Shown piece after piece: positions 14,429-20,750 of a stretch of 23,162 nucleotides of DNA; the stretch's first letter is position 1, and each line of letters begins with the position of its first letter. The position numbers and the translations under genes were made by a program. This stretch comes from an uncultured Acetatifactor sp. Its GTDB lineage: Bacteria; Bacillota; Clostridia; Lachnospirales; Lachnospiraceae. The notes under the pieces were generated by a model. That model was not told the origin of the DNA. It ran no database searches and saw only the letters and a list, made by a program, of their open reading frames with translations. The DNA is taken from the NCBI GenBank assembly GCA_910585665.1, contig CAJUFI010000068.1, forward strand, positions 1-23,162. The letters run 5' to 3'.

Positions 14429-14656
14429 ATCCTTCCTCGTCCTCCTTCTACGGCCGCCAGACCCTATCTGCTGTCGCATGTCTCCCCAAAGCGCTCCGGC
14501 ACTGGCAAGTCTGACAGGCTGCCCCCATAGCCCGGCCACTCCGCTTTCCTCTTTCAGATTTCTGCGGCAGGACTGATTTGAGTCCACTTTTTGCATATAG
14601 ATGCCCGGACAGCTGCTTCCTCTTTTGTTCTGTTTCCGCTTAGAATCCCCTTTTCC
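14429..14656 (-). other. Gap between oxidoreductase terminator and recombinase
   Basis: Here the frame of the recombinase stays open but is not family-like. I see no promoter of good quality and no other gene. Transcription of the recombinase may depend on read-through of the terminator at 14657-14701. Confidence 0.4.
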
Positions 14657-14701
14657 AAAAAGAGACAGACCGTATCATGTCCCGCACAATACAGTCTGTC
14701 T
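14657..14701 (-). terminator. Rho-independent terminator of the oxidoreductase operon
   Basis: On the minus strand AGACAGAC, one mismatch, GTAT pairs with ATAC, mismatch, GTCTGTCT around a 13-base loop, followed by CTTTTT. It begins 60 bases after the beta-subunit stop codon. Confidence 0.8.
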
Positions 14702-14760
14702 CCCCTTATCAAATTCATGATGCCGAAAATGCTTACTTTTCCGGATTCACTGCCAGCCCC

Positions 14761-15699
14761 TCACTGGCCGCAGCGTGCCTGCAGCTCCTCCCATCTCCTG
14801 TCCACTTCCTTCTGGAACTGCGCGATCAATTCCTCCTGTCCGGGTCTGAACAGATGGCGGAACCGTCTCTGGGTGCGGAGGAACTCTTCGACGGGCAGCT
14901 TCGCCTTGGGCTTGTAGCTTAGAATCCACTTCCCTTCCACCACCTCGTACAGCGGCCAGTAACAGGTGTCAACGGCCGTCCTGCAGATGTCCATCAGCTC
15001 CGAGGGCTCATATCCCCAGCCCCTGGGACAGGGCGCAAGGATGTTCAGAAAAGCCGCTCCCTGCGTGTAGATTGCCTTTTCCGCCTTGGTGTGCAGATCC
15101 TTGAAATTGGCTGTGAAGGCGGTCTGGCCCACATAAGGGATGTGGTGTTCCGCCATGATGGCCGCCAGATCCTTCCTCACCTGTACCTTGCCGTCGGACG
15201 CCTTTCCGGCCGGCGTGGTGGTGGTGTCCGCGAACTGGGGCGTTGCGGAGGAACGCTGGGTTCCCGTGTTCATATATGCGCCGTTGTCGTAGCACACATA
15301 CACCATGTCATGCCCCCGCTCCATGGCGCCCGACAGGGACTGGAACCCGATGTCGTAGGTGCCGCCGTCGCCGCCGAAAGTGATGAACTTAAAATCCTCC
15401 TTGATCTTCCCTTTCTTCTTCAGCACCCTGTATGCGGTCTCCACGCCCGAAAGCGTCGCTCCCGCGTTCTCGAAAGCATTGTGGATATAGCTGTCCTCGT
15501 ATGCCGTGTAAGGGTACATAAAGGAAGAGACCTCCAGGCATCCCGTGGCATTGCCCACGACCGCCCTGTCCCCCTCATGGAGCGAGCGCAGCACCCCGCG
15601 GACTGCGATGGTGCCGCCGCAGCCCGCGCACATCCTGTGCCCTGGTGCCAGCCGCTCCGGCCTATTCATGATTTCCTTAAAATTATATGCTGCCTCCAT
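14761..15699 (-). CDS. porB: 2-oxoacid:ferredoxin oxidoreductase, beta (TPP) subunit
   Basis: The 312-residue subunit binds thiamine diphosphate and an iron-sulfur cluster. Cys24 and Cys27 (RMCAGCGG), Cys54 (NATGCLE) and the Cys in APCPRGWGY near 222 are the four expected cluster ligands. The TPP motif runs from GGDGGTYDIG (109-118) to YDNGAYMNTG near 137-146. With the alpha, gamma and delta subunits it splits a 2-oxoacid with CoA to an acyl-CoA and CO2 and passes electrons to ferredoxin. Whether the substrate is pyruvate (Por) or a branched-chain oxoacid (Vor) cannot be settled by eye; the symbol is given for the pyruvate reading. AAGGAG precedes the ATG. It is separated from the alpha gene by an unusual 322 bases filled with repeats. 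Confidence 0.85.
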   Translation of the reverse strand: MEAAYNFKEIMNRPERLAPGHRMCAGCGGTIAVRGVLRSLHEGDRAVVGNATGCLEVSSFMYPYTAYEDSYIHNAFENAGATLSGVETAYRVLKKKGKIKEDFKFITFGGDGGTYDIGFQSLSGAMERGHDMVYVCYDNGAYMNTGTQRSSATPQFADTTTTPAGKASDGKVQVRKDLAAIMAEHHIPYVGQTAFTANFKDLHTKAEKAIYTQGAAFLNILAPCPRGWGYEPSELMDICRTAVDTCYWPLYEVVEGKWILSYKPKAKLPVEEFLRTQRRFRHLFRPGQEELIAQFQKEVDRRWEELQARCGQ

Positions 15700-15753
15700 A
15701 TTCTGCTCCTTATAAAAAGAATCTCAATCGTCCAGACACCCGATAACTCGGTG

Positions 15754-15814
15754 CACACAAAGCGCAAAAATCGCGCTTGAAAGAATACCCGCACTTTGGG
15801 CATTCTTCTGTGTG
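15754..15814. other. Three-way-junction stem structure between alpha and beta genes
   Basis: Three perfect 6-bp stems nest: CACACA (15754-15759) with TGTGTG (15809-15814) closes AAGCGC/GCGCTT (15760-15765, 15773-15778) and AAGAAT/ATTCTT (15781-15786, 15802-15807). A second AAGCGC...GCGCTT pair lies just beyond, near 15833-15852. No gene overlaps it. It may be a processing or stabilising element of the operon message or another degenerate repeat. Confidence 0.45.
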
Positions 15815-15883
15815 TAACTTAAATCTTCAAGCGCCATGCACTTAAGCGCTTTAAGCTGTGTACTCTACAGCCTTAGAAAATCT

Positions 15884-15921
15884 TTAGGAACTGCCGAAAA
15901 AACTGCTCCAACAATTCCTTA
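15884..15921 (+). repeat. Internally deleted repeat copy, 32 bp
   Basis: Between TTA (15884-15886) and the left TTA of copy 5 lie only 32 bases, GGAACTGCCGAAAAAACTGC and then TCCAACAATTCC. Both outer ends of the element are kept and about 68 bases of the middle are lost. It is in direct tandem with copy 5, sharing one TTA. Confidence 0.7.
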
Positions 15922-16024
15922 GGAACTGTCGGAAAATAACTGCTACAACTTCTGTAGGAAAAAGCCCTGAAACACAAGGAAAACGGCTTTCAACTCGTAG
16001 CAGTTATTTGTAGACAATTCCTTA
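15919..16024 (+). mobile_element. 100-bp hairpin repeat, copy 5, at the alpha stop codon
   Basis: The element at 15922-16021 lies between TTA and TTA. The stem core is AACTGCTAC against GTAGCAGTT, again a paired change from the other copies. Its right TTA (16022-16024) read on the minus strand is the TAA stop of the oxidoreductase alpha subunit. Confidence 0.85.
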
Positions 16025-17209
16025 CACACCGCGGAGCCCTATGTAATCATACATGTCCGTTATCCTGTGCTCCGCTGCGATCTTCTCCAGTTTCTCATAA
16101 ACCTGGCAGAAATCATCCACCGTGATATCTCTGCCGCCCAGCCCGTACAGATAGTTCACTGCTTCCGCGCCGCACTTTGCCTGGTAGAGGGCTGCCCTGA
16201 CCTCTGCGCCCAGGGGACCTCCCGTGGCGGAGAACATCTCTGAACGATCCAGAATCGCCACCGCCTTCACATGGGCCAGCGCCGTCGCGATTTCCTCCTC
16301 CGGGAAAGGGCGGAACACCCTGATTTTCAACAGGCCCACCTTTTTCCCGGTGGTATTCCGAATCTGGTCGATGGCCGCCTTACATGTCCCCGCCGCAGAG
16401 CCGATGATTACAGCAGCATAGTCCGCATCCTCCAGGCGATAGGACTCGAAGAAGCCGTATTCCCGGCCTGTCATGGCCCGGAAACGCTCCGCCACCTCCA
16501 GAATCACCCTGCGGGCATTGATCATGGCCTGTCGCTGGCCACGCTTCGTCTCCATGTAATAGCTGGACACCGCATAGGGGCCTACCGCCAAAGTCTCCTG
16601 GGGATTCAGCAGATAATGCTCCGGCTCCCGCTGGCCCACGAACCCTTTGACCAGGTCGTCTTCCACCAGGAGGATGTTCTCCACCCCATGGCTGGTGATA
16701 AAGCCGTCCTGGCAGATCATCACCGGAAGCATCACGTCCTTGTGCTCCGCAATCGGGTAGGCCTGAAGGAAATTGTCATAGGCTTCCTGGTTGGACTCCG
16801 CATAGATCTGAATCCACCCGCTGTCCCTGGCTCCCATGCTGTCGGAATGATCCGCGTTGATGTTGATGGGGCCGGACAGGGCCCGGTTCACCAACGCCAA
16901 CACCACCGGCAGCCGGTTGGAAGCCGCCACGTACAACTCCTCCCACATCAGGGCCAGGCCGCAGGAGGAAGTGGCCGTAAGCGTCCTTGCCCCCGCTGCG
17001 GAAGCCCCCACGGCGGCGCTCATGGAACTGTGCTCGCTCTCCACTGGGATGAACTCCGTGTCGATTTCCCCGTTGGCGATATAGTTTGCCACATACTGAG
17101 GAATCTCCGTGGAGGGCGTGATGGGGAATGCCGGCATCACGTCCGGATTGATCTGTTTGATGGCATATGCCACGGCTTCATTGCCGGATAGACGTTCTCT
17201 GACTGCCAT
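16022..17209 (-). CDS. porA: 2-oxoacid:ferredoxin oxidoreductase, alpha subunit
   Basis: The 395-residue alpha chain starts MAVRERLSGNEAVAYAIKQ and carries PAFPITPSTEI (domain I contact with oxoacid/TPP), ESEHSSMSAAVGASAAGART and NADHSDSMGARDSGWIQIYAES, all typical of PorA/VorA of the four-subunit enzyme. The C-terminal third (VGLLKIRVFRPFPEEEI, then DRSEMFSATGGPL) is the domain that closes over the active site. It begins one base after the delta stop, so translation is probably coupled. Its TAA stop is part of the flank of repeat copy 5; the family-like sequence seems to run close to the end, so the insertion did not visibly shorten it. Confidence 0.9.
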   Translation of the reverse strand: MAVRERLSGNEAVAYAIKQINPDVMPAFPITPSTEIPQYVANYIANGEIDTEFIPVESEHSSMSAAVGASAAGARTLTATSSCGLALMWEELYVAASNRLPVVLALVNRALSGPININADHSDSMGARDSGWIQIYAESNQEAYDNFLQAYPIAEHKDVMLPVMICQDGFITSHGVENILLVEDDLVKGFVGQREPEHYLLNPQETLAVGPYAVSSYYMETKRGQRQAMINARRVILEVAERFRAMTGREYGFFESYRLEDADYAAVIIGSAAGTCKAAIDQIRNTTGKKVGLLKIRVFRPFPEEEIATALAHVKAVAILDRSEMFSATGGPLGAEVRAALYQAKCGAEAVNYLYGLGGRDITVDDFCQVYEKLEKIAAEHRITDMYDYIGLRGV

Positions 17210-17506
17210 TTATTTTCCCTCCTTCATGGTGATCGCGCCAAAAGGGCACACTTTCGCACAGATGCCGCAGCCCTTGCAGTGGTCGTAATCGAACTCCGTG
17301 CGCTGTCCCTCCCGCACCGGAACGGAAGAGTCCGGGCAGACCGGGGTGCACAGAAGGCATTGTCTGCATTTTTCCTGGTTCCACACCGGGGTGGACGTGC
17401 GCCACTCTCCCGTGCAGAACTCCCTGGAGGTGGCGGCTTCGTAGATCTGATTGCCCTCCGTGATGTCCTGCCAGGGGCTGCTTTCATTTATTCTATCACT
17501 TATCAT
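17210..17506 (-). CDS. porD: 2-oxoacid:ferredoxin oxidoreductase, delta (ferredoxin) subunit
   Basis: The 98-residue subunit holds two [4Fe-4S] motifs, CRQCLLCTPVCPD near 47-59 and CKGCGICAKVCPF near 77-89, with the Cys-x2-Cys-x2-Cys-x3-Cys-Pro spacing complete in both. It relays electrons from the TPP subunit to free ferredoxin. The first 40 residues (including SPWQDITEGNQIYEAATS) are the usual extension that packs on the alpha/gamma core. GTAGGAC precedes the ATG. A half copy of the hairpin repeat lies 67 bases upstream, between it and the gamma gene. Confidence 0.92.
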   Translation of the reverse strand: MISDRINESSPWQDITEGNQIYEAATSREFCTGEWRTSTPVWNQEKCRQCLLCTPVCPDSSVPVREGQRTEFDYDHCKGCGICAKVCPFGAITMKEGK

Positions 17507-17572
17507 GGATTTGTCCTACCTTTCTTTTCCTCATACAACTGTCCGTGCGGATCAACCCCAAGTCTCTCCCCC

Positions 17573-17630
17573 TTAAGAATTGTCGGAAAATCACTGATAC
17601 AATTTCTTTAGAGAAAAGCCTGAAAATCGT
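17573..17630 (+). repeat. Left half of the hairpin repeat
   Basis: TTAAGAATTGTCGGAAAATC and the following bases to AAAAGCCTGAAAATCG match the left arm and centre of the element; the right arm is missing. It lies between the gamma and delta genes. Confidence 0.7.
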
Positions 17631-17675
17631 CCTTGCCCCATGGGAAGGCTTCGCACCAGACAACCTGGAAATGCT

Positions 17676-18260
17676 TTATGCGCTTGCTTTGGTGATTTCC
17701 GAAAATGTCAGCTCCAGAGCTTTCATATTGCCGTCAATGACTTCCGGCTTCTTGGCGAATTTATGCCGGAAAGATGCCTCCATCTCTTTCAGGAAGTCCT
17801 CCTGTTCCATGACGCCGGACACCGCCACCACCGCTGCCAGCATGGGGGAATTGGGATAGTTCTTCCCTAATGTCTGCATGGAGATGGATTTCGCATCCAA
17901 AGTGTAGACCTTGCCTTTATAGTCATGGAGAAACGGCAGCAGCGTCTCCTTTTCCTTCTCCGTATTGATGATGACGGCTCCGTCTTCTTTTAGCCCATGG
18001 GTCACGTCCGTGGTCTCCAGCAGCCCATCGTCCACCACTACCACATAGTCCGGGGCATAGATGTTGGAGTGCACCGTGACCGGCTCCTCGCTGATGCGGT
18101 TGTAGGCCGTAATCGGCGCTCCCATGCGCTCCGGCCCGTACTCCGGGAAGCCCTGTACGAACTTTCCAGCCTTGAACGCCACATCCGCCAGCAGAAGCGC
18201 AGCCGTCTTGGCCCCCTGGCCCCCTCTTCCATGCCATCTGATTTCCATTGTTTTCTTCAT
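17676..18260 (-). CDS. porC: 2-oxoacid:ferredoxin oxidoreductase, gamma subunit
   Basis: The start is set at 18260 (MKKTMEIRWHGRGGQGAKTA), with AAGGAGTG upstream; a longer frame to a TTG at 18305 runs into a repeat end and is rejected. The 194-residue chain shows the GRGGQG loop at 11-16, FPEYGPERMGAPITAYNR near 44-61 and NYPNSPMLAAVVAVSG near 135-150, all standard for the gamma chain, which helps bind CoA. It is first in the gamma-delta-alpha-beta order, the common layout of four-subunit Por/Vor operons. Transcription comes from 18563-18591 through the T-box-like leader. Confidence 0.9.
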   Translation of the reverse strand: MKKTMEIRWHGRGGQGAKTAALLLADVAFKAGKFVQGFPEYGPERMGAPITAYNRISEEPVTVHSNIYAPDYVVVVDDGLLETTDVTHGLKEDGAVIINTEKEKETLLPFLHDYKGKVYTLDAKSISMQTLGKNYPNSPMLAAVVAVSGVMEQEDFLKEMEASFRHKFAKKPEVIDGNMKALELTFSEITKASA

Positions 18261-18297
18261 TTCCGTATCACTCCTTCTGAATTCTTCTTCCCACTGC

Positions 18298-18312
18298 TCC
18301 GACAATTCCTAA
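18298..18312 (-). repeat. Solo end of the hairpin repeat
   Basis: TTAGGAATTGTCGGA on the minus strand is identical to the element's left end with its TTA. It lies directly after the leader terminator and before the gamma ribosome site. Only 15 bases, so chance or excision remnant are both possible. Confidence 0.4.
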
Positions 18313-18313
18313 T

Positions 18314-18346
18314 AAAAAACGGCCTCCACCGCAAACGGTAGAAGCC
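18314..18346 (-). terminator. Leader terminator (attenuator) before the oxidoreductase operon
   Basis: GGCTTCTACCG (18346-18336) pairs with CGGTGGAGGCC (18331-18321), two pairs being G-U, with a 4-base loop, followed by GTTTTTT. It stands between the promoter and the first gene, so the operon is expressed only when the terminator is avoided. Confidence 0.85.
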
Positions 18347-18556
18347 TGCCTTTTCTTCTTATCCCATCTACGACATACCAACATATGCGTCCTCTTTTAC
18401 GGAAGGAACCCGTCAGCATCTACTCGCATGGCTGCTTTGGTGCTGCGACTCAGGAGGGATTTTCCATAGATTCTACTGGTACCGCTTCTCAGCTTGCGCG
18501 GCTCTCTGTAACTTTCAAAAATATGTACTCGCTCCGTCATTGTCTTTCATTGATTC
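18321..18556 (-). promoter_or_regulatory. T-box-like leader of the oxidoreductase operon
   Basis: Downstream of the promoter the minus strand shows, in order, the marks of a T-box: GAGTACAT (18530-18523, AGUA bulge), ACAGAGAGCCGCG (18509-18497), GCTGAGAAGC, a GAATCTATGG segment in the specifier position (about 18474-18465), CCTCCTGAGTCGC (18457-18445), and GAGTAG...CTGACGGGTTCC with CCGTAA (to about 18397), as in stem III. The leader ends in the terminator at 18314-18346. The usual antiterminator GGGTGGNACCGCG is poor; the only candidate is TTGGTATGTCG near 18382-18372, which keeps the UGG. T-boxes sense uncharged tRNA. The specifier register is uncertain: CUA, AUC, UAU or UCU can be read. 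Leu or Ile would fit a branched-chain oxoacid enzyme. Confidence 0.6.
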
Positions 18557-18562
18557 TTTATC

Positions 18563-18591
18563 ATTTTAATCACACTTTAGGGACTTGTCAA
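18563..18591 (-). promoter_or_regulatory. Promoter of the oxidoreductase operon
   Basis: TTGACA (18591-18586), 17-base spacer, TAAAAT (18568-18563) on the minus strand. The start point would fall near 18556, giving a leader of about 295 bases. Confidence 0.85.
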
Positions 18592-18725
18592 CATTTTTTT
18601 GATGAATTTTTTGTACTAATTCATCTCTAAATCAATCGCAAAAGCTGTATCAGCTCATGAGAATCCTCTGCACTGGCCGCGGTCTGCCCGGTGCCAAACT
18701 GTATCCCCTCAATCACTGTCCAAGC

Positions 18726-18759
18726 CTGCCCCCTGTCACTTCAGCAGACAAGGGGGCAG
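18726..18759 (-). other. Strong hairpin after the XRE/TPR gene
   Basis: CTGCCCCCTTGTC (18759-18747) pairs with GACAGGGGGCAG (18737-18726) around a 9-base loop, 14 bases after the stop of the regulator gene. There is no T tract, but a T-rich stretch lies later near 18593-18600 on the other strand. It probably ends or protects that message. Confidence 0.5.
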
Positions 18760-18772
18760 AGCAGAACAGCAA

Positions 18773-19921
18773 TCATGATTTTTCAAAAAATAATGCATAC
18801 TTCGGATTGTTCCTGATGGTGTCCACATATGCTGCGGGAATCCGCTTCTCGAACCATTCACGATTCATCACAACAAAGCTTGTTGCGCCGCTCTTCACCT
18901 TGCTGACTAACGGTGCCGTCAGCTGATGGCTTTCCCGCAATTGATCTGATTTGGAAAAATTCTCCCATTGCATAAAATGATCCAATGCAATCTCAAGATA
19001 TTTCAATGCGTGTTCTGATTCATTCAGCCGTACTGCTATGGCAGAACAGTTCAAATAAAGCATGCATATGTCGTTGTGAAAGCTTCCATAGTTTCCGTCT
19101 TCCAATATGCTCTCATATAATCGCGCCACAGCAAGCTCCGCGTCAAGCGCCGCCTGTGAATATGTGAGGGAATGTTTCGCTGTTATGAAGCCATCTATCA
19201 CCATGTATAATTCATGCATCAGGGCAAGGATTGCTTCACCGCAGTATTCTTCAGCTTTTTCGCCTTCTGCAGCCCTTGCCAGGAGCACTTCCTGGCTAAT
19301 CTTTATTGGCGACTGGGAACGCGCCGTTTTTTCCGCGTTTTCAAAATCACCTATAAAGGAATAAAGGCCTATGAGAGCCCCGATTACCCCTGTGCGATAG
19401 CCATCATCCATATCCTTTTCTAAAGCATCTTTTTTTAAAGCTGCTTCATATACGGAAACCGCTTCTTTCAGGTATCGGTTTTGGGCATTCTTCTCTCTGT
19501 CAAGGCAAACTGAACCTCCTTCGGAAATGGTTGCATTGGGTTCGCACTCCTGATATCCCAATATCGCCAGAGCGTTTGCAAGGCGGCATTGAAGCCGCCA
19601 TTCCGACGGGAACTCTGAAATCGCATTCCGCAGAAACTCCAGAAGCTGTCTTATGTCCCCACCGTTGCGTATCTGGTCGGCCTGATTTACATACGACTGC
19701 AATCTTATCTGCCTGTCGTTATCATATCCGAAAAGCTCGTCTATGGTGATATGGAAATAGTTCGCGATGGCCGGGAGCATCTGCATATCGGGGTATCCGC
19801 CGTTCGCTTCCCAGCGGGAGACTGCCTGCTTTGTGACACCGAGAGCTGCCGCCAGATCTTCCTGTTTTCTTCCGTCCCGTTTGCGTAGTTCTCTGATTTT
19901 TTCTCCAAATTCGATTTGCAT
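18773..19921 (-). CDS. XRE-family regulator with TPR-like C-terminal domain
   Basis: A 382-residue cytoplasmic regulator. Residues 5-60 are a Cro/CI helix-turn-helix: GEKIRELRKRDGRKQEDLAA, then LGVTKQAVSRWEANGGYPDMQMLPAIANYFHITIDELFG. Residues 75-380 are helical with repeated paired helices (LLEFLRNAISEFPSEWRLQCRLANAL, YLKEAVSVYEAAL, HALKYLEIALDHF), a TPR-like array that in related proteins binds peptides or partner proteins. GGAGG precedes the ATG at 19921. It has its own promoter (19961-19990) and is likely the last gene of the right-hand locus. Its target is unknown; no peptide gene is seen beside it. Confidence 0.85.
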   Translation of the reverse strand: MQIEFGEKIRELRKRDGRKQEDLAAALGVTKQAVSRWEANGGYPDMQMLPAIANYFHITIDELFGYDNDRQIRLQSYVNQADQIRNGGDIRQLLEFLRNAISEFPSEWRLQCRLANALAILGYQECEPNATISEGGSVCLDREKNAQNRYLKEAVSVYEAALKKDALEKDMDDGYRTGVIGALIGLYSFIGDFENAEKTARSQSPIKISQEVLLARAAEGEKAEEYCGEAILALMHELYMVIDGFITAKHSLTYSQAALDAELAVARLYESILEDGNYGSFHNDICMLYLNCSAIAVRLNESEHALKYLEIALDHFMQWENFSKSDQLRESHQLTAPLVSKVKSGATSFVVMNREWFEKRIPAAYVDTIRNNPKYALFFEKS

Positions 19922-19960
19922 ACTGTTTTCCTCCGATTTTTAGTCTGCCGGCGTGTTTAC

Positions 19961-19990
19961 AGTATAGCAGAGAACCCACGGAAGAATCAA
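19961..19990 (-). promoter_or_regulatory. Promoter of the XRE/TPR regulator
   Basis: TTGATT (19990-19985), 18-base spacer, TATACT (19966-19961) on the minus strand. Upstream, ATCAATT and AATTGAT occur as separated inverted copies (19986-20027 region), a possible but weak operator. Confidence 0.55.
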
Positions 19991-20005
19991 TTATCAATTT
20001 ATTGT

Positions 20006-20122
20006 TTATTGGTCAAGCAGCAATTGATTGATGGCACTCCCATTTTCTGAACTCTCATACAATATCGGCTTACGGCCCTCATAGAAGCCCAAAAATCCAA
20101 TCATGTCCATTTCATGATCCAT
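20006..20122 (-). CDS. Possible 38-residue peptide or remnant
   Basis: A frame from an ATG at 20122, overlapping the end of the MATE remnant by 11 bases, reads MDHEMDMIGFLGFYEGRKP and ILYESSENGSAINQLLLDQ. GGAGGG lies 3 bases before the ATG, close for a ribosome site. It could be a short real gene or the tail of a lost one. No family recognised. Confidence 0.3.
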   Translation of the reverse strand: MDHEMDMIGFLGFYEGRKPILYESSENGSAINQLLLDQ

Positions 20123-20557
20123 GCCCTCCGTAAACCTCTTTCCATTCTTCCTCTGTCAACCGGTTGGAATGCCACCAAATATCAAAACATACCATAAAAA
20201 TAGTAATCACAGCCGAAAACGCATCCGCAATCGGCTGCGCATAAAGGATTCCATTGATACCACAGATTTTGGGAATTCAACACTAAGACCGGTCTGAGAA
20301 AAACTACAGCAAAGACAATCAGAACCCCGCCAATCAACACGCTGCTATACAATGCTGTGCTCGCCGCCCTGTTTGCAGTATCCCTGTCGCCCTGCCCCAA
20401 TAATCTTGAAAGATAAGATGCCGCGCCGTTGCCAAACATCAGCCCTAACCCCACGACTACCTGTCCTAACGGGAACACGATGGAAATCGCCCCCATAGGG
20501 CTATCGCCCAGACCTCCCACAAAATAGGCATCCACCAGATTATAGAGGGCATTAAGT
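20112..20557 (-). pseudogene. MATE efflux pump with large internal deletion
   Basis: From 20557 the frame reads LNALYNLVDAYFVGGLG, then FPLGQVVVGLGLMFGNGAASYLSR and LLGQGDRDTANRAAST, the first helices of a MATE (NorM/DinF-like) drug/sodium antiporter. After RPVLVLNSQ the homology jumps. In a different frame GINGILYAQPIADAFSAVIT follows, the last helix of MATE proteins, ending at a TGA at 20114-20112. About 300 central residues and the N-terminal start are missing, so no pump can be made. The 5' break abuts the permease remnant. Confidence 0.7.
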
Positions 20558-20727
20558 TTCCGTAATAATATGCATAGTTTCCGTGTTCGTATTTAAATGC
20601 ATAAAAGACACTTACCGAAATCATAAGGGTCAAAAAGTAGATCAATATTTATACAAACTGCTTTTTAGATATTTTGTTTTCATCTGGCATTTTGTTTAAT
20701 TTCTGATTTCGGTTTATCCGGTTTCAT
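20558..20727 (-). pseudogene. FtsX-like ABC permease N-terminal shreds
   Basis: Twenty-three bases after the kinase stop an ATG at 20727 begins MKPDKPKSEIKQNAR and stops. A second frame then reads MPDENKISKKQFV, stop, ILIYFLTLMISVSVFYAFKYEHGNYAYYYGN. The IYFLTL.ISVSVFYAF segment resembles the first membrane helix of BceB/FtsX-type permeases, which usually follow a sensor kinase in such loci. All else of the permease is lost. Confidence 0.45.
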
Positions 20728-20750
20728 AAAAAGTTTCCATCACAAACGAC

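Noticed and set aside
18261..18305. Upstream TTG start for the gamma subunit
   Set aside because: The extra residues are not family-like and overlap a repeat end; the ATG at 18260 has a good ribosome site.
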